From Gonatopus flavifemur (taxonomy: Eukaryota; Arthropoda; Insecta; Hymenoptera; Dryinidae): a stretch of DNA of 64,000 nt. Shown piece by piece: positions 1 to 11,835 of the stretch. The position numbers and the translations under genes were made by a program. How positions within the stretch are numbered: the first letter of the stretch is position 1; every line of letters starts with the position of its first letter. The stretch spans positions 3,214,001 through 3,278,000 of the forward strand of contig JAFFJZ010000017.1 in the NCBI GenBank assembly GCA_018340375.1, read 5' to 3'. Below the pieces are notes generated by a model that saw only the letters and a program-made list of their open reading frames with translations, was not told where the DNA came from and did not search any database.

Positions 1-842
1 TTCCTCGTCGATCACCTTCTATTGTACATCTCATACAACTATTGTAGCCCATGTGCCCTTTGATGATAGTTACGTAACATTTCGCAGGCACATCACAGAT
101 CAGAGACTTTAATGGCACAGTGAAATGCACATTATTATATTGAAATCCATCATTTATTATATCAGACAAGTCCTGAGAAAAACGTTGTAAAAATTCATTA
201 GGACCGGCTTTCACGATAATAACACCCGATCACAAAAACCATTCTATCATCTAGTATTCGTCCTAAAATAGGCCATAACCCTTTATTATTGCTGATAAAT
301 AAGGGCATTCCATCTATTCCTACTTGTAAGCGAAGGTGAGATGCGGTGAGCCCTTTAGATTTTGTCAGATAATCGGACAGGCCATGCTCTACGCCAAAAT
401 GGCAATATCGGCCGGGAGGCATATCAATAATTTTAACAGTACGTGGCGTGTTTAACAATGTAGTTGGGCAAAGAGGAACATGATCTTCAGGGTGATACTT
501 ATTCCAAATCAGAAGAAACTTTTTTACATGTTCCAATGGAATTGAATGTTCGGTTATCCAATGTGCCAAGTCCTTTTTCAAACTTTGTTGCGATTCGATT
601 TCATTTGATTCTTTCTCTTCATAAGAATCAACATTTACGGGAAGAGGTTTACGAGGTTTATTAGTTGATTCGGTAAGGTGGTCTTGAGCCCTTTCATTGA
701 TGTCATCAAAGTATTCATCATTCAAAAACTGATTGTCCTGATTCCTTTTGGTTCGCGCCATCGACATTGTACACATTTTATTTCTCACAATTCTACGCTT
801 ATGCCTTGAAGACAATGACGATATGGATTCTAATCTTGACAT
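1..842 (-). pseudogene. Transposase-like protein, 5' half, frameshifted and cut by the window edge
   Basis: A minus-strand reading frame begins at a Met near 842; an upstream Met at 920 is also open, but MSRLES at 842 fits the basic, Arg-rich N-terminus better. It holds a segment (KKDLAHWITEHSIPL) followed by LCPTTLLNTPRTVKI, YCHFGVEHGLSDYL and GIDGMPLFISNNKGLWPILG. I recognise this order from a large insect/cnidarian family of TE-derived proteins of unknown biochemistry. The frame stops at 198, but one base over it resumes (NEFLQRFSQDL, then a CDVPAKC...KGHMGYNSCMRC block that may bind metal) and runs to base 1. So there is a frameshift near 200-215 and the rest lies outside the window. The family call is firm, the transposase role is inference, and the copy is probably dead. 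Confidence 0.6.
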
Positions 843-1109
843 TTTGTGACAAATGAATGCAACAGAATCTTGTTGGATACTTGCACTAGTAGACTTTGCG
901 TATTTGCAGGACACTTGCATCCTCAGTCAATTCGACAGCCGAAACCGAATGATGCGGAAATAAATTCATTTGTACTTGGAGGAACGATGAGGCAGCAGAG
1001 AAAGATGATTCACCGGACTTCAACAATTATGCCTCAATGAATATGGAATACGTCATCTGTAATTCGAAAATCAAACGGGAAAGGTTGATTTCTTCAAATT
1101 CATTCACAT

Positions 1110-1560
1110 TTTTTTTCAGAATTCTTTATCAGTTTCTCCAATAATAGAACACTCGAAGGGATACCAGCGTACTATCCGGGTAAATATTTTATCGGCAAAA
1201 AATCTCCCGAACTTAATTGATGACACAGACTGAAATTTTCAGGAAATAATCTTTGATACTTTACGTACATCTATCGGTTATTTATTGGGGTACATCATCC
1301 GAATTTTGAATTTCGGAAAATAATTTTTTTTCTCAGTGGATAAACGAAAATTTTTTTTTTGAAATTCAAGATTCGAGCGATGTACCGCAACAGATAAAGT
1401 ATCGAAGATTGTTCCATGAAAATTTCGGACTGTTTCATCAATTCAGTTCGGAGAAATCTTACCAACAAAATGTTTACTTGGATGGTACGCTGGTATCCCT
1501 TTGAGGGAGCATTGAAATGGTCTACGTATTCGGAGAAAAAGTAAAACATTTTTTTCATAA
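1110..1560. repeat. Imperfect fold-back (hairpin) repeat
   Basis: The two halves are inverted copies centred near 1330. The clearest match is GGGATACCAGCGTACTATCC at about 1158 against its diverged reverse complement at about 1478-1502. A second pair lies closer to the centre (1245-1305 against 1378-1410). There is no coding potential. It looks like an old palindromic MITE; I could not fix its ends. Confidence 0.5.
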
Positions 1561-1636
1561 TAGGTATATCAATTCAGGGAGGTCGAACATCCACAATGTT
1601 GGATTTCGATATAATTTGGTGAATTTGTTGCTGTGA

Positions 1637-2304
1637 CCAAGTTAAGGGGGGAAATACATGTAATTGTAGCTCTTATTCAAGAATTTATTACAAAGAAATG
1701 GCTGAAGGTCCATTCATGGAATAGAGCACATCTCAAAATATACGTTTTAAACTATTTTTACAATTCGTTTCAGACGGAAAATTTGAAAATGGCGGAGCTA
1801 CAGCTGCTGGAAGTTTTTTGCGCCATGCAGCCTACAGGTCTCAACTTTTATCTAAAATAAGAAAATCAAAATTCTATCGTTGAAATATGTGAAAACGCAC
1901 GACTTGACGTCTCGATTTTCCGGAAAAAAATTTCACTAACATCGTTTTTTTCCATTTTTGAATAGAAAAAAGGGTAATTTTTTTCAAAATGCTCCTCAAT
2001 TTTCAATTTTTTCGAATATTCTCTTTTCTCTCCATCAAGTTGCGCATTTTCACATATTTCAACGATAGGATTTTGGTTTTTTTTATTTGAGATAACAATT
2101 GAGACCTGTAGGCTGCACGGCGCAAAAAACTTCCAGCAGCTGTAGCTCCGCCATTTTTCGATATTTTTGTCTGAAAAAAATTGTAAAAATACTTTGAAAC
2201 GTTTATTTTGGAATGTGCTTTATTTCATTCATGGATCTCCAGCCATTTCTCTGTAATAAATTCTTGAATAAGAGCTACATTCACATGTATTTCCCCCCTT
2301 AACA
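1637..2304. repeat. Palindromic MITE-like repeat, ~270 bp arms
   Basis: The left arm (about 1640-1910) starts TTAAGGGGGGAAATACATGT, and the right arm (about 2037-2303) ends with the reverse complement ACATGTATTTCCCCCCTTAA. Matching also covers the AATGGCGGAGCTACAGCTGC stretch near 1790 and its mate near 2140. A ~125 bp loop rich in T runs separates the arms. The ORF called on the left arm (1633-1860) is a by-product of the repeat. Confidence 0.7.
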
Positions 2305-2557
2305 ATCCGTGTTGAATTTCAGCTCCCTAGGATTCATAGCTTCTGAAATATCGAACACTGCAATTTCGAAAATCTTCATCAAATTAATTTCCAAGAATCA
2401 ATTCTTACGATGCAACATTCATGAAAAGAAACTCATATTTTGATTTCCAACTGACATATCTCTAAGGGATATCCACCACATATGTACAAAATTGCGCAGA
2501 TTTTAGAAAAAAAACTCTGCCAATTGGCACATGGCTTCCTAATTGTGTTGGAACAAA

Positions 2558-2635
2558 ATATCGTCAAAATATCGTAAAACGAAAATTAAGCAAATATCGT
2601 GAAACAAGGAATACAAAAAAAATATCGTAAAACAA
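2558..2635. repeat. Short imperfect tandem repeat of AATATCGTAAAAC
   Basis: The unit ATATCGTvAAAC occurs four to five times in about 75 bp just outside the left end of the next element. No other function is visible. Confidence 0.5.
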
Positions 2636-3680
2636 AAATAAGATTTATCCATTTCACGTACAGTGCTGAGTATTTAAGGTTTCTCTACGCGGAAAAATTT
2701 AAAAACGAGCTATTAATGTTTCGCACATGAACCATTCATGTGTCAACGAAATTTTTTGTTTTCCATAGGAATGATTGTTGTGTTGACAGTAATCATTACG
2801 GTGGTGCACAGTCTTAATTGACATCAAGCACATCATTAAGGAGATCAGTGATGGTTACTGTGCTAATATGATTGTTTAGAGTGCGTACCCCCTCTGTTGT
2901 TTCATAGGACACGTTTGAGTGATGCGTGTCACCTTCATAGTTCTGGTTCATCACAGTAATGGTTACTGTGCAACACTGTGCATACACACGAATGAATACC
3001 ATTCAGTACAGAATATAATAATGCTCCTCATATGGAAAATAATTATCTATACCCTAATGACGAGTAATTTGAGACACACAAACAATGAATATGAGGCTGT
3101 AATGTTTGAATGTACTTTTTCAGTGAATGATCAATTTTCCTTTCTCAAACTTGACATAGTACCAGTATGAAGATTTTTTTCGGTTCTGAACCCCTATTCC
3201 GCACGTTTATAATTGTTGTTGAAGAACTAATGCAAGGATTTCCTCAAATCCATCATGGAATATGAACGAGAAAACTGCAATTCTAATAACTGTTGCATGA
3301 CAGTGTGTTGGAGATGTTACATTTTTATCATGGTTCCAATGCGTAGTGATGATTTATTTGACGAAAAAAACCAGTGAGATGTAATTATGAGTGGATTACA
3401 ATTGTCTTGGGATTCAGTTTCCTGAAAAGTTTCATAAATATTATAAATAATCCTACTGAAGTGAAAATCGTAATTGGTTAGACCCGCTCCTCCGGAAAAT
3501 TGAATTCTAGACAATTACACTCTACCGTAATTGTAAGATAAATAATAAATCACGGATTGTTATTCGAGTGAAGCGGATTTTCATTTTAATATTATTCGTC
3601 GTACTTAAGGTGTACATATACGTATGGTGCACATTATTATAAAGAAGAAGAACAAAAATAATAAAATAATGAAAATAAGA

Positions 3681-5829
3681 TTTTCAAATCCAACGTTTTA
3701 CAATATATGGAAATCCATTGATACTCCTTACAATACGCGCAATAACACAATGTTCGATTTCAGCAAATATGAAGCACTCCCGCAATGGGGCATTCAAAAA
3801 TGCGCTTTCATGAATTCGATATGCATGAAAATGATCATCATAGTATGTATAATCTGTAATTTTCTTAGTGATAATGAAGAGATCATGACTACTATTTTTT
3901 ATTATATTGGATATCGATAATAATTTAGGTCCTGTTTCACTTGGAATCATTATTACCGTGTTGTTTTTCAGGGTTCGATTTTCAAAAGTAATACAATTGA
4001 TCGGACTTATTTCGTCTTGTGGATTCACTGGGAGAGTTTTTGAACATTCTGAAAATTCTTGTAGCTCCTGAAAGAGTATTGTATCCTTCTGTTCCTCATA
4101 TTTCAATCTATTTTGAAACATATTACATTGCAGGCGATAATTCAGTTGTAACTGATGTTTGATAGCAATTGTTTTACAAACATCCTTCCGATTGAGAGAA
4201 ACATGAGCGGTAGTTTTAGCATCTTTATTCTTGCTTTCACTTCGTATTGTACGTAGATTTCATAGCGGACCAAAAAGCTTCATCATTCGGGGATAATGTA
4301 ATAAAAAATGATGTTTTGGTTTCAGCTGATCGGGAAATAAAGATGCTAATAACCTTGAATACTCTGCAATTACATTAGTCAAATAATCACATGTATTTTT
4401 ATGGATCACAGGTGAGGTGACGATATCTAAAATTCCTTTTAGTAAACAAACTAATCTCCAATGCTGATTTTCCCTTGGAATCAAGTCGCCTATTAATACA
4501 CCAATATTCCGGAGATGACATTTGAATATACTTCCTTTTCATTTGAGTACTGTTAATATTACGAGGTTTATTTCGGATTTCATCTTCTTCATCATATAAG
4601 CTGTTGATTCAATTATTCAAGTCATCACAAGAGAAATAATTGAAATATGAATTCATATAATACCAAGCCTAAATCATATTGTGCCACACCTTCAAGGATG
4701 TCATGCATCACGTCTACAGTCGAAAGCTCAATTGTCGAGGCAGAGTTGATTTGTTTTAATGCTGATCCCCTAGCAATACCAGTTTCGGTAACGTTTTTTA
4801 ATAATAAATTCTTAGCATAATTTTCCTCATTTCGCTTTCCACAATCTGCTTCGTTGAATATTTCATTTGTATTCTTACGATGAATCAAACGAAATCTACA
4901 TGGATGAGTTGCAGGAAAACTTCCAACAAAACCTAAAACTGTATGAATTGCCAAGTTGTCACCAATCATTCCCATAAATGAAAAATGAATTTGAATTGGA
5001 CCAGATGGGGTGTTAATTGATACACCCGTGGATTCCAGGTAATTAATATCTTCTACTGCTTTCTTCAGTATATGTTAAACTGACATGCTCTAAATCTTTG
5101 GTCCTATATGAAGTCAGTAGAAATATATTTTCTGTTTTCGATCTCAGGTGTGGTGGCAAACATGATAATATCATATAAATTGTTCCATTTTTACCTAATC
5201 CCTTACGGCTATCCAAAGGATTATTCGTTTCATAATCATCTTGGTGAAGTAACATTGGGAAAACTAATCGGTCGCCATGCTCAAATTTTTTATTCTTTCA
5301 GATTTCTCCTTGTAAGATATTCGTCATTATATTGGTGTGTTCGTCAACTTCATCCATGTATGATTTTGTCTGTTCGAAAATATTTGATAATTCAAAAAAC
5401 TTCCTGAATACAATCCTTAAGGGTATAAATTGGATGGTGATATTTTTTTCATCTAGTGTCATTTCTAAATTCTTTTTTTTTTATACGTATTTTTTGATCC
5501 AACAATGATTTCTCCAGGAGGAATATAATTACCATTTTCTGTAAAAAATTGAAACAATGTTGCTGTGTTTGAAAACGATGAAATGATTTTTGCAGATTAT
5601 TTAGCATGAATTTATAAGCTACAATGTTCTCTTGCTTTTCACCTAAAGTTTTCAAACGATACAACATTTGATTAAAAAGAGAAGTAATTGCATCGTTCTC
5701 CAAAAAAGTTGTGAAATCGTTAATCATGTTCTGAGTTCGACTGCGTGGTAAATCTTTGAAGTTATAAAATTTACTCACCAAATTAGGAACAGCTGATAAT
5801 ATAGATTCTGAAAATGACTTTGGATCCAT
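3681..5829 (-). pseudogene. Transposase-like protein (GDNLA / MHDILEG family), decayed
   Basis: From Met 5829 the frame shows LPRSRTQNMINDF, then in successive pieces NNPLDSRKGLGKNGTIYM (5043-5255), GMIGDNLAIHTVLGFVGSF and MHDILEGVAQYDL (4625-4975), LKPKHHFLLHYPRMMKLFGP (4260-4484), KTIAIKHQLQLNYRLQCN (about 4120-4190) and a C-terminus ending PYIVKRWI. This block order matches a protein family repeated widely in insect and hydrozoan genomes and treated as TE-derived; its catalytic mechanism is not known to me. Frame changes near 5060, 4640 and 4500 and in-frame stops near 4615 and at 4260 break it. The start lies only 21 bp downstream of the stop of the neighbouring gene, so the two may once have been one transcription unit. 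Confidence 0.65.
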
Positions 5830-5850
5830 TTTATTTTTATTTTTCGTCGA

Positions 5851-7727
5851 TTACAGTTTAATATTCAATTCCTTTTCGAAATGATTAAATGTTTTATTCA
5901 ATACAACCCCATATTCATCCCCAGGAATTGTCATACGATATACTACTTTCTGTATGAGAAGCCACACTTGACTGCACAATTTTGGATATTTGCAGTTAGT
6001 TGTGGGAATTATTTTGAATGTTGAATCCAATGCGTCTACAACTGATTCAAATTCGTATCGAATTTGGTCTACTATCGCGTGAAAACTTTCGGGTGCGCAT
6101 TGGGGTCCAATGAATACTATGAAAGGATCAAGATTTCCACTTGTAGATAGAAGATGTGAACGCTTTTTGTCTATTCCTTCATCTAAATCTGCTATATCCT
6201 GTGGATTTTAGAATACAAAATCTCAATTGATGTTTTCGTAAGTATAAGAAACAATAAATATTTGGAAATAGTTTGTCAATATTCACATTGATATGAAAAA
6301 TAAAATCATCTATCTTTGTTTGATATTCTTGTTTTCCTTTTGGAATATCTTTATCAACTGTGTCTGTCTTTTGTCGCTTTCGATGGGGCTGACTCGATTG
6401 CAGAAGGTAATAATCGTGAAATAATGGAATCCTTATTCTCTGTAATACAATTATTCAAGTCTTACTATTCATAAGTGATATTATATTTCAAATATCAATC
6501 AAATTTTCAAAATATATACCGTCTGTTGCATTATTCAAATTCTCCTGCAATACTGCATTATTTTCACTAAGATTTTCCGAAGAAATGAATTTTTCTAGAG
6601 AACTTCGCAAAGAATTCCATCTTTCTTTGATGTCGATTATATTATTTGGATATTTTTCTTGAAAGTCTGCTGCTATCTAAGATTATAGAGGGATTATTAT
6701 TTTTTTGTTCATTCATGGGAAATCATTCTTTATTGGAGCTAAGATTGGATTCTGAAATGTTTACAAAAGCAACAGAATATTAGTTAAAATTTGCCAACTC
6801 ACTGAAGATGATCCGTGTTCATCTGCAAGACATATATATATTCAGTGAATTCCCACAAGCTCTTCCTGTTATCACTGTGGGCTAATGATTGTCTAATAAA
6901 AGAAGTAGCTGCCCATGCGTTAGTGATATCATGTATGTTGCTGTCTTTATTCTTCAGAATCCAATTGTTTCTAAATTTCTGCTGATAATTGATATGGAAT
7001 CAATGAAGATGAATAGATGAAATGAATAAAAGCAAATAGCGAAACTCAATTTACCTGTTATACATTCTCCAGAATTAGATTTATTAGTATTTTTGCATGG
7101 AAAAACCAATAAACCATTTTCCACTAACAATCTCCTCATATAATTGATTTTTCGAACAAATTTCCCCGCAGGGTCGATTTTATTTTTGCCTTCATGAATA
7201 CCGGGAGTGTAATATGTGCCAGGTCTTTCATCAAAATTTTCTGTAATTTCTTGGGCAGGATTTTTCAGAACAGTGGATGAAATCCTAAAAAGTGACGATG
7301 AAAAATATAATCCAATTTTTCATGTATAAAAAATTCGAAATAATAAAATTTTGGATTGAACGTGGTGAAATTATTCTCATAAACCAAAAATAGCTCACTT
7401 GAGTCTTCTAAGAAGATTTTCTAAGCTTATATTTCGCGTACAAATAATTTTTGAAAGCTCACGAATCATAAGCAAGTGGGTCAGATTAGATTGCATAAGA
7501 TCATCTAGTTTTTCGTTTTTGTCAAAATGAGACAGTATCAACATTCTTTCAAAACTACTTCTCAGAGAAGTTTTCAAATCCATATGATCATTACGAAAAA
7601 TCACATTGGTAATATCATTCATTGTTTGACATTTAGAGCATTCTACAGCAAAAGTCTGAGAATCATTTATATCTAACGTAACGCAGGTCTCATCAACTTG
7701 ATCTAACGGTGTCTGTTGTTCAGTCAT
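5851..7727 (-). CDS. Multi-exon TE-encoded protein of unknown function (accessory gene)
   Basis: A minus-strand gene predicted from exons that join across GT-AG borders. Exon 1 is 7727 to ~7398 (MTEQQTPLDQ... ending LENLLRRL; donor GTGAGC). Exon 2 is ~7285 to ~7052 (acceptor CTTTTTAG, donor GTAAAT; RPGTYYTPGIHEG, CKNTNKSNSGEC). Exon 3 is ~6960-6805 (WILKNKDSNIHDITNAWAA), exon 4 ~6677-6527 (KYPNNIIDIKERWNSLRSSL, a Myb/MADF-like Trp-Arg helix), and the last exons run ~6440 to 5851 with PFIVFIGPQCAPESFHAIVD and LCSQVWLLIQKVVYRM. I found no frameshift in these exons, in contrast to its neighbour. Exon 5 borders are uncertain: an intron with acceptor AAAATCCACAG near 6210 is likely. I do not recognise a named domain. 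A DNA-binding partner of the transposase is a guess from the KERW segment and the context. Confidence 0.5.
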
Positions 7728-8544
7728 ACCTATGGATCATGCAGCACAAAGAAAACCACGGAAACAATTAGAATTGTCAATCGGGGAACTAATCAATTTG
7801 TATTTTTATAAGAAAAAACGGTCATCGCAAAGATTGGAAGCAGAAAACTAACCTTGAATAACAAAATAGGAGAAGATTATACGATTATGTACATCGATGA
7901 CAAGATGTTTCATGTAATAGAAAATACACATGCACACAATTTATAATCATCTTCATGAACATAATATATGTACAGATATGCTGGATTAGAATCAACATTT
8001 TCCACATGATGACACATGTAGGTGACAAGAATTTTGAATATTTACATATTATTTTGAATAGGAATCCATAATTCCTTACTTGCGAATTCAAATAGATACT
8101 GCGATTGAAGAACAATTTTTTTATTTATCCAACTTGATAAATATAAATCAATAAACTTATCGTATGTTATACATTATTCACTAGAGTTCCATCCCCTGTT
8201 GTCACGCAGATTGATTCTGATTGACATGCATGCACCGTAACTATTACTGTGATGAACCAGAACTATGAAGGTGCCGCCCATCACTCAAACGTGTCCTATG
8301 AAACAACAGAGGGGGTGCGCACTCTAACCAATCATATTAAAACAGTAACCATTACTGATTTCCTCCATGGTGTGCTTGATGTCAATGAGGACTGTGCAAC
8401 ACCGTAATGATTACTGTGAACACAACAATCATTCCTATGGAAAAGAAAAAATTTCGTTGACACATGAATGGTTCATGTGCGAAACATTAGTAGCTCGTTT
8501 TAAAATTTTTCCGTGTACATAAGTTCCGCAAGCTCTCTGGACGC

Positions 8545-8665
8545 AGTCGTAGTGAACGCAAGAACGCAATCGCAATGAACGCGAGAACGCAAACGCAAGC
8601 CTGTTGCGTTTTTCCGTCTTAGTAGATTTTCGTTGAACGCAACAGCAACAAGCGTGGCGGCCACG
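8545..8665. repeat. Degenerate tandem AACGCAA-type repeat
   Basis: GAACGCAAGAACGCAA and close variants repeat on the plus strand, with a nearby inverted copy (GTTGCGTTTTTCC, then GAACGCAACAGCAAC). It lies between the TIR element and the LINE. No gene is seen from 8516 to 8800. Confidence 0.4.
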
Positions 8666-8799
8666 ATGAGAGAAGACGCCGGTTGGAATCCGATTTGAAT
8701 TTAATAATCAAGGAGCAGGTATTAATCATGATTTCAATGTGTTCCCATCCCAAAAATATTGTCCATTTTTTACAGAGTCATTTGGATAAATATCTTTCA

Positions 8800-11105
8800 T
8801 CATCATCATGAAGTAATCAGTCTTACGACTGGTTTGATGAAACCCTCCACCCCTGTCTATTATCCGCCAAACGTTTAATTTCTACATATCTACTACATCC
8901 CTTGTCTTGTACGATTTGCTTCATATAACTTGCTCTAGGTCTACCTTTACCAGTTTTACCGTTCATTTTCCCTTCCAATATTGTTTTCAATAAACTCTCA
9001 TGCCGTAATGTGTGTCCTATAAGATTGCTTCTCCTTTTCACGATGTGTTTCAAAAGATTTCTTTCTTCATTTATCTGCTTGAGTACTTCTTCATTTTTGA
9101 CTTTGTCTATCCATTTTATTCTGAGCATCCTCCTATAACACCACATTTCAAAAGCTTCAAGTCTTCGTTGATCAGTTTTCCCCATTGTCCAAGTTTCGCA
9201 ACCATATAATGCTGTGCTCCAAACGTAACTTTTCAAGAATTTCTTCCTTACTTCCAAGCTTATATTTTTTGAGCATAATAACTGTCTCTTTTGATAAGAA
9301 GCCTGTTTCCCTTGTGCTATTCTTGCTCTGATATCTCTTTCGCTTTTGCCGTTCTCTGTAATTATGCTTCCTAGATATTTGAATTCTTTCACCTGTTCAA
9401 TTGTCTCGGTATCTATTTTGATTTTCGTTCTTCTAGCTGTTTTCGCTGCTGTACACATCATGAATTTTTTTTTGTCTTTATTTATATTCATACAATAGTT
9501 TTCCAATAATATTGTTCTCATGGTGTTGAGAATATTTTCTAACTCAGTACTACTCGTGGCCAATATAGCTATGTCATCCGCGGATCTCAACATACTTATA
9601 TTTTCTCCCTGAATCTGTAATTTCGATTGAATTTCCTCCTTCACTTCGTTCATTGCTTCTTCTATATATAAATTGAACATCAGTGGCGATAATGAGCATC
9701 CTTGTCTCACCCCTCTTCTTATTTGTGCTTCCCCTTCCTGACCCTCTATGTCTATTATTGCACTTTGATTCTTATATAATTCGTATATTATTCTTCTATC
9801 TTTATAATTTATTCCCACCTTCTTCAGGATCGCAAACATCTTCTCCCAGTCCACATTATCGAAAGCCTTTTGTATATCTACAAAACCTATGTACACAGAT
9901 TTCTTCAGCGCTATCCTTTTCTCTATTACTGCCCTGAGTGCTAAGATTGCTTCTCGCGTTCCCCTATTTTTTCTAAAACCAAACTGATCCTCTGCCAATC
10001 TACTCTCTATTTTATTTTCCATCCTCCTGTATATAATTTTGGTCAGTATTTTCGAAGCATGTGAAGTTAGACTGATCGTTCTGTAGTTCTCGCATTTGTC
10101 TGCCCCTTGTTTTTTCAGGATAGCAACAATTTTATTCTTTTGGAAATCTTCCGGTACTTCTCCTTTTTCGTACATATCTCTGATCAATTCAAACAGTGCG
10201 TCGCGAGTTCCTTCACTGGAGGCTTTTATAAGGTCCGCACTTATGCCATCTATGCCTGGCGCTTTATTATTTTTCAATTCTTTCAAAGCCTTGTCGAATT
10301 CTGATCTCAATATCGAATCTCCCAATTCTTCCTCATCTACATCCTCCTCCTTCTCTAATAGTGCTATATCATCGTTTCCTCTATACAAGTCTTCCAAATG
10401 ATTGATCCACTGTTCTATTTTCTCTTCCGTTTTTATCAATTGTCGTCCTAGAGAGTTTCTAATCTTATTGCTTCTAGATTTCATTTGTCCGAAAAATCTT
10501 TTAATAATCCTATATGCTTCATCTATTTTTCCTGAATGCAATCTTATTTCTATTTCCTGACATTTCTCTTCTAACCACTGTTCTTTTGCTTTCCTTGATT
10601 CTCTTATTATTTTATTTCTCAATGATTTGTATCGTTGCTGGCCTTCTTAGCTATCATTATTCTTGTATTTTCTTCTTTCATTTATCAATTCTAAAATTTC
10701 TCCCGTTATCCATGGGCTTTTAGCTTCTACTCCATCATTCTTCAAAATCTTATCCGCACATTCTCTTATATTCCCCTTCATCTTTGTCCATCTCCTCTCT
10801 ATTCCCAAGTCTTTCTCTTTTTGATCTCCCAATTTTTCATCCAACATTTTCTCGAATGCCTCATGTGTTTGTTTTTGCTTGAGGTTCTTCAAATTCCATC
10901 TTTTCTGCATTTTCCTTTTCTTCTTCAGAGATTTGAATTTCAGAGAACATTTGATCATCAGCATATTGTGATCACTATCTATATCTGCACCGGGATAAGT
11001 TTTACAGTTTTTCACTTGGTTTCTAAATCTTTGTTTCACTAATATGTAATCAATTTGGTATCTTGCTGTATCTCCTGGCATTTTCCAAGTGTAGATAAAT
11101 ACCAC
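8800..11105 (-). mobile_element. 5'-truncated non-LTR retrotransposon (RTE-like LINE)
   Basis: On the minus strand the element reads endonuclease C-terminus, reverse transcriptase, C-terminal domain, then a short 3' tail ending in an (ATG)n run at about 8795-8812. Short microsatellite tails instead of poly(A) are typical of RTE-type LINEs. The left side of the endonuclease is missing at 11105, the usual result of incomplete reverse transcription. The clade call rests on the motif YPGADIDSDHNML and on the tail. Confidence 0.75.
8823..11105 (-). pseudogene. LINE ORF2-type polyprotein (endonuclease-RT), partial
   Basis: The first block (11105-10647) carries the end of an AP-like endonuclease: ARYQIDYILVKQRFRNQVK and SDHN. 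An in-frame TAA near 10645 splits it from the second block (10622-8823, 599 aa), which otherwise continues in the same frame. The RT shows the fingers motif GFRKNRGTREAILALR, motif A VDIQKAFDNVDW, motif B RQGCSLSPLMFNLYIEEAM and motif C ADD in MLRSADDIAIL (the usual Phe before ADD is Ser), then FKYLGSIIT. The C-terminal part has LYGCETWTMGK and WIDKVKNEEVL, as in many insect and vertebrate LINEs. It has no 5' end and one stop, so it is not competent as it stands. Confidence 0.85.
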
Positions 11106-11256
11106 TCATTCATAAATGTGTATGATAATGGTGAATTTAGAGGTTATTTTTGTCACGTTGATCATAGTCTTATTATAATTTATCAATAGATTATATATTA
11201 ATCATTGCAAATAAAATGCAGCTGCTTATCCTCTTTTGTCCTTCAAAGATATTGTC

Positions 11257-11671
11257 CTAGATAACATATAAGTTTGTCATTCTTCTCCAGAATCGGCATC
11301 TGATTTTTTTTCCGCTCACTGTTGACAATCTTGTTAGTGGAAGGTTGCTACAACCGTACTGCAAGGATTTTGCGGACTTACGCCAGCTCCGTGTATTCAC
11401 TAGGAGTCTTCGATCAACTTGGTCACAAGCAACTTTGGGTACGTTGAACAAACAAGCGTGTTGAATTTCATGATATAAGCATCTACTCACGTGACAGTTT
11501 CAAAAAATTCTTCCAGTACTTTCTTACAAATATCGTGAACGATTGTCGTACAGAATTCTGCACATTTTGTGCGGTCCTGAGAGATATTTCCACCCAAATA
11601 ACCCGGGTATCCATGCTAGCGACTGTCGCGTGCGATATCATTGAAAGAAAGGAGAGGAAGAATGTTTCCAT
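11257..11671 (-). other. Weak candidate coding region, two overlapping frames
   Basis: Two short minus-strand frames abut here (11671-11483 and 11490-11257). In a third frame a Cys-containing stretch (TKCAEFCTTIVHDICKK) runs up to CACGTGAGT near 11487, which could be a splice donor. No family is recognised and no consistent gene model could be built. It may be a fragment of a host or TE exon, or chance. Confidence 0.15.
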
Positions 11672-11835
11672 CTTGGATCTTTTTGTTCTTCTAATGATGT
11701 GTACGACAGTCGCTGGTATGAATCTCCTGTCTTACACACAAGAAACACTATAATGAATTTAAAAAAAAGAACTTCTCTTGAACTGTTGAAGAATTCAAAG
11801 AATTCTTAGGGTTTCAAAGAGGAATCGATTCATCA

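Larger units (their letters stand above)
2688..8515. mobile_element. 5.8 kb two-gene DNA transposon with ~300 bp TIRs
   Basis: The left end (2688-2990) and right end (8230-8515) are inverted copies, starting CGCGGAAAAATTTAAAAACG and, from the right, CACGGAAAAATTTTAAAACG. Both TIRs contain the same blocks, such as CACATGAACCATTCATGTG and GTTTCATAGGACACGTTTGA. A TA flanks each end (2686-2687 and 8516-8517), so a TA target duplication is possible but weak evidence. The interior holds two minus-strand genes: an apparently intact multi-exon gene (5851-7727) and a decayed transposase-like gene (3681-5829). From 2991 to 3680 and from 7728 to 8229 I see no genes. The superfamily is not established. 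Confidence 0.7.
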
